Assembly (NCBI GenBank): GCA_903813345.2
Contig: CAIIXF020000009.1
Location: forward strand, 37,815,759-37,879,758
Origin: Owenia fusiformis
Lineage: Eukaryota > Annelida > Polychaeta > Sabellida > Oweniidae
Direction of reading: 5' to 3'
DNA: 64,000 nt
Both the position numbers and the translations under genes were made by a program. Shown here piece after piece: positions 56,801-58,999 of the stretch; the stretch's first letter is position 1, and each line of letters opens with the position of its first letter. A model generated the notes under the pieces. It had not been told where the DNA came from, made no database searches, and saw only the letters and a program-made list of their open reading frames with translations.

Positions 56801-57791
56801 ATGAAATAGAGTCATTGGAAAATTAGTATCCTTTTAGAACATTATATTTGTTCTACATATTTAACCCTACCATATTTCATTTATAGGAAAATACAATATT
56901 CATATATTGGCAGGATATTTTCAATATAAGATTGAACTTCATAGTTAAATATTATTAGTTTTAAGAAAACAAAGTTTTTAGGTCACTGAGTTTTTTATTG
57001 CACTTTGAAAAACGATTTTTACGTAATCTAATGATCTTATTTCTCAAAAGTGTAAAATCATGAAATATTTTTGGACTTAAGAACACTGGATCATTGATCA
57101 AATATAGCTACAGTGTATATAGCATTGAGCCATCTTTTAGCAGTGTAACTACGTACTTGAGTGCTGTATTTCAAAGAAACAAATAGGCTACAACATTTGC
57201 AGGTAATTTTTAGTTTAAATGGATATATTCCTTAACATGCCTAGTTATCGGGACCAGTTTGCCTTGCTAGCAGAGTCAATGGCCAAGGAAAGGCAAGAAA
57301 TCCAGATTAGAGAAACTGCTCAAAATAAGGTTAGTCAACACATTCTGCTCAAATAAGGTAAAATATCAGTAAACCAATTCTGGGAGAACTTTGAAGGTCC
57401 TCTGCAAAGCTTTTGCCATTGGAGTTTCACACATTCAAAGCTGTTACTCGTAATAAATAATACTTGAGAAAAATGGATATATAATATGGAGATCTCATTT
57501 GATTAAATCTTCTGTTTTCAAACAACATGTTCTTGCATTTTAACAATAATCTACTAGCCATTGAATGAAATGTAAAAACAGATTAAATCGACAGTGATTC
57601 AAAATAAGTTTTGCAATTTGTTCCAGGTGTTGAACCAGATGAAACGTGAGCTACGTCGTAAAATGGAGGCAGACATTCATGATTTTCAAGATCAAATGCA
57701 AAGAGATGATGATGAGGCGTACTTCCGCCAACTTGATGCCGATAGAATCAGGAATGAACTCTATGCTGCAAAATATCAGCATAACATGTGA
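2..57791 (+). CDS. CEP95: CEP95 (CCDC45)-like centrosomal coiled-coil protein, 5' partial, 15 exons
   Basis: Coding exons read by eye: 2-54, 260-365, 690-820, 1326-1559, 1836-1951, 5766-5842, 31643-31735, 32683-32755, 45542-45646, 52273-52442, 56045-56119, 56353-56505, 56692-56825, 57245-57329, 57627-57791. Every junction has GT/AG and phase is kept throughout; the sum is 1770 nt (589 aa plus stop). The C-terminal third is highly charged coiled coil ([65 protein letters not shown]), which matches my memory of the C-terminus of vertebrate CEP95, a centrosome and spindle-pole protein. The middle is low-complexity and basic ([16 protein letters not shown]). The N-terminal CH-like region would lie left of the window. 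Unusual: introns of about 26, 13 and 7 kb contain minus-strand genes. An extra exon of length divisible by three could be missed between 5842 and 31643. Family name from recalled similarity; gene structure seen directly. Confidence 0.75.
2280..4249 (-). pseudogene. Transposon exon 2: transposase-like body, broken by a frameshift and a stop
   Basis: The acceptor ...TTCCAG precedes 4249 and joins exon 1 in phase 0. First comes a lysine/arginine-rich helical segment (about 4249-3815). A one-base frame change near 3800-3815 is needed to reach the frame with the HGGGSFK and GDYEYL motifs (3782-2877). That frame is interrupted by a single TAA at 2874-2876 and continues in the same frame ([15 protein letters not shown]...) to a natural stop at 2280. 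The Asp in IGADHG and the Asp in GDYEYL are candidate catalytic acids. Catalytic assignment is inferred, because I do not know a structure for this family. Confidence 0.65.
4545..5255 (-). CDS. Transposon exon 1: RAG1-N-terminal/ZAD-like zinc module
   Basis: ATG at 5253-5255; 237 codons to a consensus donor (GGAAAA|GTGAGT) at 4544. Residues about 31-85 show C-x2-C at 32/35 (LCRLCG), LHP at about 74-76, and C-x2-C at 80/83 (ICQSCYNRL). This is the spacing of ZAD domains and of the zinc-binding CRICG...IHP..CxxC segment in the N-terminal third of RAG1. A further CTIC follows at about residue 118. The remaining half is low-complexity and serine-rich, as expected for a linker. Reading through the donor gives only a few extra residues before a stop, which supports splicing to the exon starting at 4249. 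Likely role in the element: DNA or protein contacts by the transposase. Confidence 0.6.
5924..6016 (+). repeat. Solo end of the foldback element found whole at 53179-53896
   Basis: About 90 bp (ctttagcctaacacatgcat ... atccaacatatgactg ... aatctgttg ... cctttagc) matches the right terminal arm of the foldback element in the CEP95 51-bp array. No second arm is visible here, so this is a decayed or partial insertion. Confidence 0.6.
6020..7240. other. Intronic or intergenic stretch, nothing recognised
   Basis: AT-rich sequence with no convincing coding exon. A short open stretch near 6420-6475 ([13 protein letters not shown]) looks exon-like but lacks a matching donor and was not called. Confidence 0.4.
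7249..7473 (-). CDS. Small multi-spanning membrane protein, family member 1 (74 aa)
   Basis: ATG at 7471-7473, stop at 7249. The protein is almost entirely hydrophobic, with a short polar N-terminus (MPYEKYA) and probably three membrane helices separated by MLGIKGG and a [13 protein letters not shown] hinge. It is paralogous to the open frame at 26420-26719 along the whole hydrophobic part (AVF.G..M.GI.GGL...I......I.D...A.RN). Upstream, both copies share a pyrimidine-rich CTTCCTTTTCAG acceptor and about 15 nt of 5'UTR with an in-frame TGA, so the start is fixed and at least one upstream noncoding exon is likely. I do not recognise the family. The hydrophobic, Gly-rich two-to-three-helix layout suggests a small accessory or stress-type membrane protein, but this is a guess. 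Confidence 0.6.
   Translation of the reverse strand: MPYEKYAAIGLVAVFIGTAMLGIKGGLIIAIIALIICIVTDAVAAVRNALEHILIMAIIFVLMFLIIRNGLYGL
7500..8919. other. No gene recognised between the small membrane protein and the first MITE
   Basis: AT-rich sequence. Open stretches (for example 8127-8318) show no family resemblance and no paired splice sites. It may hold the promoter and first noncoding exon of the gene at 7249-7473. Confidence 0.35.
8920..9561. mobile_element. Mariner-like MITE with long inverted arms
   Basis: The ends are CAGGGTGTCCCGAAAGTATG and its reverse complement with CAAGGTGTCCC, flanked on both sides by TA (8918-8919, 9562-9563). The arms stay complementary for roughly 180 bp (GGGGCCCCCCTAGG..., ACATACTATGGGG..., ACATTGATG/CAATGTAACTTTGGA). 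The interior encodes nothing. CAGGGTGTCCC ends and a TA target are typical of Tc1/mariner-derived nonautonomous elements. Confidence 0.8.
9690..9755 (-). repeat. Duplicate of the 3' end of the ENPP6-A last exon
   Basis: Reverse complement reads ...CACAATGGCACATGGAGCAA... and repeats the end of exon 7 (9860-9925) about 160 bp downstream. The equivalent duplicate sits at 18541-18612 behind copy B, so the duplication predates the A/B split. It encodes a second HNGTWSNV tail but lacks a visible acceptor. Confidence 0.7.
9860..18133 (-). CDS. ENPP6-like glycerophosphodiesterase, copy A (421 aa, 7 exons)
   Basis: Exons (minus strand): 18133-17863, 14978-14830, 13618-13459, 11471-11173, 10624-10478, 10389-10281, 9990-9860; total 1266 nt, all with GT/AG and consistent phase. 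Signal peptide [20 protein letters not shown], then the alkaline-phosphatase-fold phosphodiesterase: metal Asp in [10 protein letters not shown], nucleophile in [34 protein letters not shown]-x2-G-H in [17 protein letters not shown], and the last metal His in GTHGYVPES. These segments match ENPP6 (choline-specific glycerophosphocholine phosphodiesterase) better than other ENPPs, including Ser instead of Thr as nucleophile. Length is close to human ENPP6 (440 aa), but the C-terminal GPI signal is missing, so a secreted enzyme is likely. Intron 1 is filled by the 88-bp array. Start is the ATG at 18131-18133; an upstream GTG was disregarded. Confidence 0.85.
10687..10747 (-). repeat. Partial duplicate of ENPP6-A exon 5
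   Basis: About 60 bp nearly identical to the 5' half of exon 5 (10564-10624), with its own AG acceptor (AAATATAG|GTTTATC). It encodes [19 protein letters not shown] and then runs into noncoding sequence without a clear donor. It lies inside a duplicated intron segment: the motif AATGTTCATCAAAAATTAAT occurs on both sides at about 10643 and 11063. Confidence 0.75.
10754..10848. repeat. Short palindromic (hairpin) element
   Basis: Arms of about 41 bp (CAGTTATGTCC.TATCATT... and its complement ...AATGATACGGACATAACTG) around a spacer of about 13 bp. No coding capacity; probably a tiny MITE in the exon 4-5 intron of ENPP6-A. Confidence 0.7.
11540..13450. other. ENPP6-A intron 3, no element recognised
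   Basis: About 2 kb between exons 3 and 4 of copy A. A minus-strand open stretch at 11970-11654 ([19 protein letters not shown], then Lys/Gln/Asn-rich) is unlike random intron but matches nothing I know. It could be a mobile-element remnant. Confidence 0.35.
14964..17603. repeat. 88-bp tandem array, 30 units, built on the ENPP6-A exon 2 splice acceptor
   Basis: Unit starts ACTCACTATAGAGACCTTAA and ends GGTCATGAATGAGAACATAAT. Unit starts at 14964, 15052 and so on to 17515 give 88 bp with one single-base deletion; units differ at only a few positions. On the minus strand each unit contains CCTTTAAG|GTCTCTATAGTGAGT, that is, the acceptor and first 15 nt of ENPP6-A exon 2. The first unit overlaps the real exon boundary (14978). 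Copy B has the same exon start but no array, so the expansion is specific to copy A. Confidence 0.95.
18541..18612 (-). repeat. Duplicate of the 3' end of the ENPP6-B last exon
   Basis: Reverse complement encodes [18 protein letters not shown] followed by a stop, copying the end of exon 7 (18671-18825). Same arrangement as 9690-9755 behind copy A. Confidence 0.7.
18671..24405 (-). CDS. ENPP6-like glycerophosphodiesterase, copy B (430 aa, 7 exons)
   Basis: Exons (minus strand): 24405-24135, 23944-23796, 20628-20457, 19944-19646, 19413-19267, 19038-18939, 18825-18671; total 1293 nt, intact. Exon lengths equal those of copy A except exons 3, 6 and 7. Signal peptide [31 protein letters not shown]; nucleophile in [15 protein letters not shown] (Ser, as in ENPP6); [42 protein letters not shown]-x2-G-H in [28 protein letters not shown]. 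All metal ligands are present. The C-terminus ends [11 protein letters not shown] plus ten residues without a hydrophobic GPI tail, so the product is probably secreted. It lies 540 bp upstream of copy A in the same orientation. Intron 2 contains a non-LTR retrotransposon. Confidence 0.87.
21330..23700 (-). mobile_element. Jockey/CR1-type non-LTR retrotransposon, 5'-truncated and broken
   Basis: The minus strand encodes reverse transcriptase: [70 protein letters not shown] and the catalytic [12 protein letters not shown], followed by a typical C-terminal tail ([20 protein letters not shown]). The RT frame runs from about 23036 to 21906. Upstream fragments (23677-23043) and the last part (21890-21648) need frameshifts, including one at about 23037. 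The 3' end is an AAATAAATAAATAAA-type tail at 21340-21355. It sits in intron 2 of ENPP6-B, antisense to CEP95 and sense to ENPP6-B. No endonuclease domain was recognised. Confidence 0.85.
24800..25790. other. No gene recognised
   Basis: AT-rich sequence upstream of ENPP6-B. Fragments such as CAAATTCGTACACATGTTA near 25060 resemble sequence around 32430-32620, so a diffuse old repeat is likely. The promoter of ENPP6-B should lie just above 24405, but no TATA or initiator was assigned. Confidence 0.35.
25790..26440. repeat. 131-bp tandem array overlapping the 3' end of small membrane protein 2
   Basis: Unit TCTGTTTTCATCACTTCTGC ... TTTGCCTTCAGTCTAATTTAGG recurs at 26062, 26193 and 26324 (131 bp spacing); the 25851 and 25931 copies are shortened (80 bp). 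About 4-5 units. On the minus strand each carries ACTGAACAGTAAGA, the same sequence that ends the open frame at 26420 (stop TAA) and that also looks like a splice donor (ACA|GTAAGA). Confidence 0.85.
26420..26719 (-). CDS. Small multi-spanning membrane protein, family member 2; ancestral ATG lost
   Basis: Paralogue of 7249-7473: [20 protein letters not shown], then [20 protein letters not shown] and [17 protein letters not shown], with three likely membrane helices and a longer polar tail. The codon matching the member-1 ATG is ACG here (GTGAAAACGCCAAGC versus GTGAAAAATGCCATAC). The flanking acceptor TTCCTTTACAG and UTR are conserved, and the same in-frame TGA lies upstream. Translation would have to begin at ATG 26681-26683 (88 codons), cutting off most of the first helix lead-in, or at a non-ATG codon. 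The 3' end lies in the 131-bp array. Either a pseudogene in early decay or a gene with shifted start. Confidence 0.5.
   Translation of the reverse strand: MKTPSIKHAVIGMIAVFLGFVMWGIYGGLASLITATIFFIVIDNATAARNVVYNIGLIGILVLVFCTWACFQKYAFTLPQSINVIYDHIDSRLKGKTEQ
27152..27728. mobile_element. MITE with long inverted arms
   Basis: Left arm contains GTTTCATATGTATGCACCC, CTCTAAA and ATATGTAGCATT.C..CCATAT. The right arm carries the complements in order (ATATGGTTGCAATGCTACATATAT, TTTAGAGGGGGTGCATAC, ATATGAAACATCCTGTA). Arms are about 120 bp or more with mismatches. The right end CATCCTG|TA resembles mariner-type ends. No coding capacity. Confidence 0.7.
28583..28760. mobile_element. Single end of a mariner-like element
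   Basis: TA followed by CAGGGTGTGCCAAAAAATCT looks like a Tc1/mariner-type left end. No matching right end was found before the next MITE starts at 28769, so this is a truncated fragment. Confidence 0.4.
28769..29192 (+). mobile_element. MITE family with AGATGCGAGTA ends, copy 1
   Basis: Ends AGATGCGAGTA ... TACTCGCATCT; about 424 bp; flanked by AATA/TATT on both sides. The interior shares CACCACCAGGTGGCTCGTTC, GGTCAGATAGCATGGCGGG and GACATCACTTTGACTGAATT with copies 2-4. No coding capacity. Confidence 0.88.
29654..29750. repeat. Hairpin, 19-bp arms
   Basis: GCTGTTCTTTTTTACTCCC (29654-29672) pairs with GGGAGTAAAATAGAACAGC (29732-29750), one mismatch. Just upstream of a second, stronger palindrome. 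Confidence 0.65.
29863..29985. repeat. Near-perfect 44-bp-arm palindrome
   Basis: GGAATAAATAATGATAGGCC... (29863-29906) is repeated inverted at 29942-29985 with one mismatch around a 35-bp spacer. Transcribed from either strand it would form a long stable hairpin. Confidence 0.85.
30240..31006 (-). pseudogene. ENPP6-like copy C: collapsed relic (start of exon 1 plus last exon)
   Basis: A last exon equal in length to that of copy A (131 nt, 30816-30686) keeps its acceptor (CTTCCAG|GTTTCAAG) and stop. Downstream, 30240-30355 matches the sequence between the duplicated last-exon ends of copy A (9760-9845), interrupted by unrelated sequence to about 30660. At 31004-31006 an ATG followed by AAGCTTTCGAGCTGT encodes MKLSSC exactly as in copy B, then stops after nine codons. 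Exons 2-6 are missing within about 190 bp. This is therefore a third tandem ENPP6-like gene deleted internally. Confidence 0.75.
31643..32755 (+). CDS. CEP95: CEP95-like, two middle exons
   Basis: Exon 31643-31735 (93 nt, phase 0 both sides) encodes [20 protein letters not shown] and then [11 protein letters not shown]. Exon 32683-32755 (73 nt, ends phase 1) encodes [20 protein letters not shown] and then RKPQ. Acceptors are TTTCCAG and TTTGCAG; donors are AAG|GTATTC and CAAG|GTGAGT. Assignment to the same gene as the exons before 5842 and after 45542 rests on matching phase and similar charged composition, not on unique homology. A tandem array of 28-bp units begins about 30 bp after the second donor. 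Confidence 0.65.
32784..33068. repeat. 28-bp tandem array, left part
   Basis: About ten units of GGTGTCAGGTGTGGCAAATA + GACTCAAT, diverging at a few positions, starting 30 bp after a CEP95 splice donor. Interrupted at 33069 by a MITE and continued at 33493. Confidence 0.9.
33069..33492 (+). mobile_element. MITE family with AGATGCGAGTA ends, copy 2, nested in the 28-bp array
   Basis: Same ends and interior as copy 1 (28769-29192), about 424 bp. The array reads ...GACTCAATAACGC before it and AGTTTATTGTGTCAG... after it, so it inserted into a pre-existing array unit. Confidence 0.9.
33493..33680. repeat. 28-bp tandem array, right part
   Basis: About six further units of the array, the last ones degenerate (TACAAATAGACTCAATGG, TTTGGCAAATAGACTCAATA). 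Confidence 0.85.
33690..34170. other. No gene recognised
   Basis: A minus-strand open stretch (33881-33588) runs back into the 28-bp array and shows no family resemblance. Otherwise plain intron of the CEP95-like gene. Confidence 0.3.
34173..34660. mobile_element. GC-richer MITE with CCCAGYCACATTT ends
   Basis: Left end CCCAGTCACATTTGTCGTAC and right end, reversed, CCCAGCCACATTTCCTACAG, followed on both sides by CGGC-rich sequence (ACGGCGGCC, GCCGCCGTGCGG) and several internal TTTCTGCGGTC-like repeats. About 490 bp; much richer in CG dinucleotides than its surroundings. Confidence 0.8.
34661..35500. other. No feature recognised downstream of the transporter gene
   Basis: AT-rich intron; may contain the 3'UTR or a last exon of the minus-strand SLC46-like gene (see its donor-like 3' end). 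Confidence 0.3.
35503..37101 (-). CDS. SLC46-family proton-coupled transporter (PCFT/TSCOT/SLC46A3-like), 532 aa
   Basis: Single open frame with first ATG at 37099-37101 ([13 protein letters not shown]); the frame stays open upstream but without an ATG. Major facilitator fold with about 12 membrane helices. Family marks: N-terminal helix then [13 protein letters not shown], an extracellular loop with Cys ([18 protein letters not shown]), the MFS motif A in [20 protein letters not shown] between helices 2 and 3, [19 protein letters not shown], and a long central cytosolic loop. These match SLC46 proteins, which move folates, muropeptides or related anions across plasma or lysosomal membranes with protons; substrate here is unknown. 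The cytosolic tail is Ser/Asp/Pro-rich. Its last codons include TCC|GTAAGT, a strong donor, so a spliced alternative C-terminus is possible. It lies antisense in a CEP95 intron. Confidence 0.85.
   Translation of the reverse strand: MGFEQLKKCMCTNFVAELIFFLYKMAQSMLEPTARLFIYETTCKQGFTDTVNKTVCGHLKEFPEYENMVQELSAEYLMAYKVLLNVPVIILSLFCGAWSDKVGRKLPIMLPCLGNIFSVLLYMLGSAPRMPTMVLIMIGSGLSGIFGKSAVITMALHSYVADVTDKANRTRRLGKLLGMNFFGYCCGSLLAGALLEVVNFNVIFTIVTLINGIAVMVTLCCMEESVQNPQTAFPSGDQKPTFLFKLTNMRDSLLVVFKRRENNARCYICMLFFIIVAHQTCKSGEQDISMLYVKRSPLDWPRSWYGYLLAIEYAASGLAQFFMLPILTNVLKLKDSTIIMTGITFKFTRLMMISFADKSWMVYLSMVIGGPTSLIVAGVKSILSKTVHEDEIGKTFSLLSCGETLSNLFGSIIINNIYVATVNIYPGFAFLLDAAFYFILFIIMLLLARDMDINAQYGLLKEFSPSCKSESPDENIDRSSVSSTPKYDDGPGAIEPIQPINENIGADETMHLQRGVIDKRDKMFYDSVSKRD
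37200..39860. other. No gene recognised upstream of the transporter
   Basis: AT-rich; presumably holds the SLC46-like promoter. At 38840-38930 a short inverted motif (ATATCCACTCATGGATAAA / TTTATCCACTCATGGATATT) is visible. Nothing else supportable. Confidence 0.35.
39864..40269 (+). mobile_element. MITE family with AGATGCGAGTA ends, copy 3
   Basis: Left end mutated (AGATGATAGTA), right end intact (TACTCGCATCT). The interior matches the other copies but lacks part of the region before GACATCACTT. Oldest-looking of the four. Confidence 0.85.
40270..42560. other. No gene recognised; short tandem repeat near 40920-40985
   Basis: At 40920-40985 TTTGGAGTTCAGCAGTTGGTG is repeated about three times. 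The rest is AT-rich intron of the CEP95-like gene. Confidence 0.4.
42571..44230. repeat. 24-bp tandem array, about 68 units, open on both strands
   Basis: Unit CTATGGTCTGCAACTTAATT + GCAA, with common GTCTCC and GCAATTATG variants; decaying copies continue to about 44400. Because the unit is 24 bp with no stop in several frames, it yields long artificial open frames on both strands (repeats of MVCNLIAT and of TIVAIKLQ). These are not called genes: there is no flanking start context, splice site or nonrepetitive coding part. Confidence 0.93.
44400..45540. other. No gene recognised
   Basis: An 85-codon open stretch at 45024-45281 has a hydrophobic run but no resemblance, no splice sites and ordinary AT-driven composition; not called. 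Confidence 0.35.
45542..45646 (+). CDS. CEP95: CEP95-like, basic serine-rich exon
   Basis: This 105-nt exon has acceptor GTTTTAG and donor CCCAT|GTAAGT. It enters in phase 1 and leaves in phase 1, as the flanking exons require. It encodes [20 protein letters not shown] followed by [15 protein letters not shown], a basic, serine-rich and probably disordered stretch that could be a phosphorylation target or microtubule-binding segment. That role is inferred from composition only. Confidence 0.65.
46144..46559 (-). mobile_element. MITE family with AGATGCGAGTA ends, copy 4 (inverted)
   Basis: Inverted relative to copies 1-3: AGATGCGAGTAGAAATAATC at the left and GGTAACTACCTACTCGCATCT at the right, with the same interior. 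The Gly-rich box reads CACCACCAGATGGCTCG here. Confidence 0.88.
46965..48805. repeat. Segmental duplication, unit 1 (SGNH protein gene)
   Basis: Matches 50338-52160 in the same orientation, from GTGTGATTGGATAAAGGCAA to TCAGACACATTAGTTGCTGCT, including the whole SGNH-protein gene and both flanks. Coding parts are about 95 percent alike by eye; flanks differ by small indels. Confidence 0.9.
47205..48377 (-). CDS. SGNH/PC-esterase-like type II membrane protein, copy 1 (390 aa)
   Basis: ATG at 48375-48377, intronless, stop at 47205. Short cytosolic N-terminus, one membrane anchor ([18 protein letters not shown], about residues 34-51), then a lumenal or extracellular Cys-containing domain: [33 protein letters not shown] (GDS block), [42 protein letters not shown] and a C-terminal [11 protein letters not shown] (D-x2-H). 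GDS plus DxxH near the C-terminus is the catalytic pattern of the SGNH superfamily as used by PC-esterase, CAS1 and NXPE-type Golgi proteins that add or remove O-acyl groups on glycans. The activity is inferred; the exact family is not certain. Absence of introns suggests a retrogene or a family of single-exon genes. Confidence 0.75.
   Translation of the reverse strand: MIKECTRTRMLKVLKLDVTMENIHCTSTILRRIFPGILVMIFVITFYKIFNDQQIITPKCSFDYLRGYFAKTGKYHSKGKWSENAWQPDGCILPKSDKSDQMRFIERNKLTSILVLGDSTAYRYHDAIQIQLDGIYGRRNCKAEKLEGLTDAKPFLPDREYFAEIPDVVTRERGCGGCHSITYSCNTSRASPKITTEFLSMDYFMDTSVTTRRETRTKTCKPNLTQFESWGVGCGSSLTTQEFIFNEYLATKTSSQYPQLIILVANFHDIKRHNVNSFKRTLTWFMDIVNQSTKEHPDTKIIWFQPTYILQTNQPIEYHNMISQTRNSELYENVKEVLTKYFDDNSGRFVPFYSLEDISHGVPDLNVDGIHYKKDFFIRIIQLFFDTLVS
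48803..48872 (+). repeat. Fragment similar to 59926-59994 (near the XPO6 promoter)
   Basis: TATGTCAATAATCTACAAAA ... AAGCAGATATAT ... ACAGCGATAGAAT matches AATGTCAATAATCTGAAAAA ... AAGCAGATATAT ... ACAGCGGTAGAAT at 59926-59994. It begins where the SGNH duplication ends. Confidence 0.7.
48945..49985 (-). mobile_element. CR1-type non-LTR retrotransposon 3' fragment
   Basis: The minus strand encodes the end of a reverse transcriptase and its C-terminal tail: [13 protein letters not shown] (degenerate YADD region), SWVQYGK, then [74 protein letters not shown] and [19 protein letters not shown]-like tail, ending at 49118. A frameshift near 49530 and stops near 49830 make it inactive. The 3'UTR continues to about 48945. 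Confidence 0.8.
49985..50328 (-). pseudogene. Inverted orphan duplicate of the XPO6 first exon and 5' region
   Basis: The reverse complement matches 60229-60672: GCTGATTTGAAGCCT, GTGAATTATCAAATCGA, GAGATCAATGTAA, TCTAAAATGGTAAGTTTCAA, CATATCCCATCAAAATGCGA. It retains the start codon and donor (ATG|GTAAGT) of the XPO6 first exon. It lacks the 77-bp hAT-like insertion present in the XPO6 copy. No XPO6 second exon follows, so it is an orphan exon, possibly still with promoter activity. Confidence 0.75.
50338..52160. repeat. Segmental duplication, unit 2 (SGNH protein gene)
   Basis: Partner of 46965-48805. The left edge abuts the orphan XPO6 exon; the right edge ends about 110 bp before the CEP95 exon at 52273. 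Confidence 0.9.
50546..51712 (-). CDS. SGNH/PC-esterase-like type II membrane protein, copy 2 (388 aa)
   Basis: Start taken as ATG 51710-51712, which aligns with Met10 of copy 1. The ATG used by copy 1 is present but is followed by an in-frame TAA at codon 3 here. The protein otherwise matches copy 1 closely: membrane anchor [71 protein letters not shown]. The C-terminus is extended ([13 protein letters not shown]). No inactivating change is visible, so both copies are probably functional. Family and activity as for copy 1, inferred. Confidence 0.75.
   Translation of the reverse strand: MLKVLKLNIRMENIHCTSTIVRRIFPGILIVIFMMTFYKIFNDQQKITPKCNFDYLRGYFAKTGKYPSKGKWSENAWQPDGCILPKSDKSDQMKFIERNKLTSILVLGDSTAYRYHDAIQIQLDGIYGRRNCKAEKLEGLTDAKQFFPDREYFDEIPDVVTRERGCGGCHSITYSCNTSRAFPKITTEFLSMDYFMDTSVTTRRETRTKTCKPNLTQFESWGVGCGSSLTTQEFIFNEYLATKTSSQYPQLIILVANFHDIKRHNVDSFKRTLTWFMDIVNQSTKEYPDTKIIWFQPTYILKKNQPIEYHNMTSQARNSELYENVKEVLTKYFEDNSGRFLPFYSLEDISHGVPDLNVDGIHYKKDFYIRIIQLFFDTLISLQKCDYA
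52273..52442 (+). CDS. CEP95: CEP95-like exon whose donor site seeded a minisatellite
   Basis: This 170-nt exon has acceptor CTTTCAG and donor ATTGAG|GTAGGT. It encodes [20 protein letters not shown], then [20 protein letters not shown] and [16 protein letters not shown]. The pattern [21 protein letters not shown] is what I recall for the start of the conserved C-terminal half of CEP95. The last 21 nt of the exon plus the donor are repeated about 45-50 times in the following intron as the 51-bp array. Confidence 0.75.
52426..53178. repeat. 51-bp tandem array built on a CEP95 splice donor, left part
   Basis: Unit ATGAAAAGTAAAGCTCAAATT + GAG|GTAGGCACTAACCACTGTGGT + CATACC. The first 21 nt after ATG are the end of the CEP95 exon at 52273-52442 and GTAGGC is its donor. 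About 15 units, several shortened by 24 bp (missing CACTGTGGTTTTACC). The first copy and some later ones carry stops (TAG in CAAATTTAGG). Confidence 0.93.
53179..53896. mobile_element. Foldback element nested in the 51-bp array
   Basis: Long inverted arms (about 300 bp each, 53180-53480 and 53592-53896): AAAGGAGGAGGGAAATTAGC ... CCTCCAGGAAAATCACTTCT ... CAACCCACCCACATG, mirrored at the right with few mismatches, ending CCCTCCTCCTTT. No coding capacity. Open stretches on both strands are just the two arms read in opposite directions. Confidence 0.9.
53897..55624. repeat. 51-bp tandem array, right part, with higher-order structure
   Basis: About 34 units of the same 51-bp repeat, more uniform than the left part. 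The marker variant CACTTACC occurs at 54591, 54897, 55101 and 55407 and the CATATTGAGG variant at 54731, 55241 and about 55547, giving periods of 306 and 510 bp (6 and 10 units). This explains the 500-codon open frames on both strands, which are artefacts of a 51-bp unit without stops. Confidence 0.93.
55640..56040. other. CEP95 intron remainder, nothing recognised
   Basis: Unique AT-rich sequence leading to the acceptor ATTCTAG before 56045. Confidence 0.4.
56045..57791 (+). CDS. CEP95: CEP95-like, last five exons with stop codon
   Basis: Exons 56045-56119, 56353-56505, 56692-56825, 57245-57329 and 57627-57791 end at TGA 57789-57791. They encode an uninterrupted charged coiled coil, the best-conserved part of the family. 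The last residues are ...[10 protein letters not shown]. The 3'UTR is not resolved; an AATAAA lies at about 59126, with no strong nearer signal noticed, so the untranslated tail could run for up to about 1.3 kb and include the TIR element at 58638-58998. Confidence 0.78.
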
Positions 57792-58637
57792 TATATTTTC
57801 CCATAATGCCTCAATTAAAGTGCAGACAAGCAAAGATGACAATCATTCATAATCTGACAGCTCAATGCTGATATTACCCATAATGCATCAGTTGTGGAGC
57901 AGACAATATCCTGTTTAACTCTATCAAGCTGTATGTACAGCACAGAAGTGTTTTGAGCATTTGTGTTATCCCCACACTCATATTCTGAAAAAGTAACTGT
58001 AATTTTGTTCCTAGACCTTATTTCTTATGGTTTCCTTCCAAAATCAGAAATGTAGCCAAACATAGCTTCCATATGTTTTGTGCTAAAATTCATGTGATTC
58101 TTTTGGAATATCATGTATGAAATACAACTGAATGTAACATCTTCTGTATGGAGTCTTATTGCAATAAGTCTTTTAAAAACAATAACTGATAAACAAAACT
58201 CTTAATGCTTGATTTGAAGCCAGATATTCTAGCTTGTAGGCCTACATGAGATTCAACTTTCATAATCATACCGTCAATGTCAAGGTGATACACTCATACT
58301 GGTAAACATTGTAGACAATGTTCTAATGTATACTTGATTATAAAATTGTCGTCTAATTTTGAAGGTAGTTTTGAACAGCAAAAGCATTATGCATTCTTAA
58401 CACTTAAAGATGTACCGTAATCATCTGTCTCTGATTCATAAATATACACAAATTCAATAACTTATGATGTAGAGATTTAGGCCAATTTATCTTGTCAATA
58501 ATTCTGATTTACCTTATACTTGAATAGTAATTTCAATTGCATGGGAGTTACATAAGATTGTAGCCCATTTGGATTTTGCAGTCCAATTTACTGATTCTCT
58601 ACAAGATTGCATGCCAGTTTAAATCTTTCTTACATTA
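57792..58637. other. Probable CEP95 3'UTR
   Basis: Follows the TGA at 57789-57791; no further exon seen. ATTAAAG at about 57815 and ATAAA-type motifs later are possible but weak polyadenylation signals. Confidence 0.4.
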
Positions 58638-58998
58638 CCGGATTTTCTCGCATATACGCCCCCCTAAAAATAGGCCCATGGGCCAAAAATCGAATATAGT
58701 ACGCTTATACGCCCATGGGCCTATAAAAAATGACTATTTATTGATTTTTTCAATAAATTCAAGAGTATTTTGTCACTGGCAGATCGTTCTGTCGTACTTT
58801 GTTTCATTGTATTAACATTCATTAACAACTTAACATTCCATTGTATTCATCAGCTCTTCTCACCTTTACGCCCACTGGGCCAAAAATCGAAAGTAGTACA
58901 CTTATACGCCCATGGGCGAAAAATAAGAGGTAAAATAACAGACGAAATTGCCCCTTCTTTCAGTTATACGCCCAGGGCTTATATGCGAGAAAATCCGG
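58638..58998. mobile_element. MITE with CCGGATTTTCTCGCATATA ends, TA target
   Basis: TA|CCGGATTTTCTCGCATATAC at the left and GCTTATATGCGAGAAAATCCGG|TA at the right. Inside, TTATACGCCCATGGGC and CCAAAAATCGAA are each repeated. About 361 bp, no coding capacity. Confidence 0.85.
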
Positions 58999-58999
58999 T

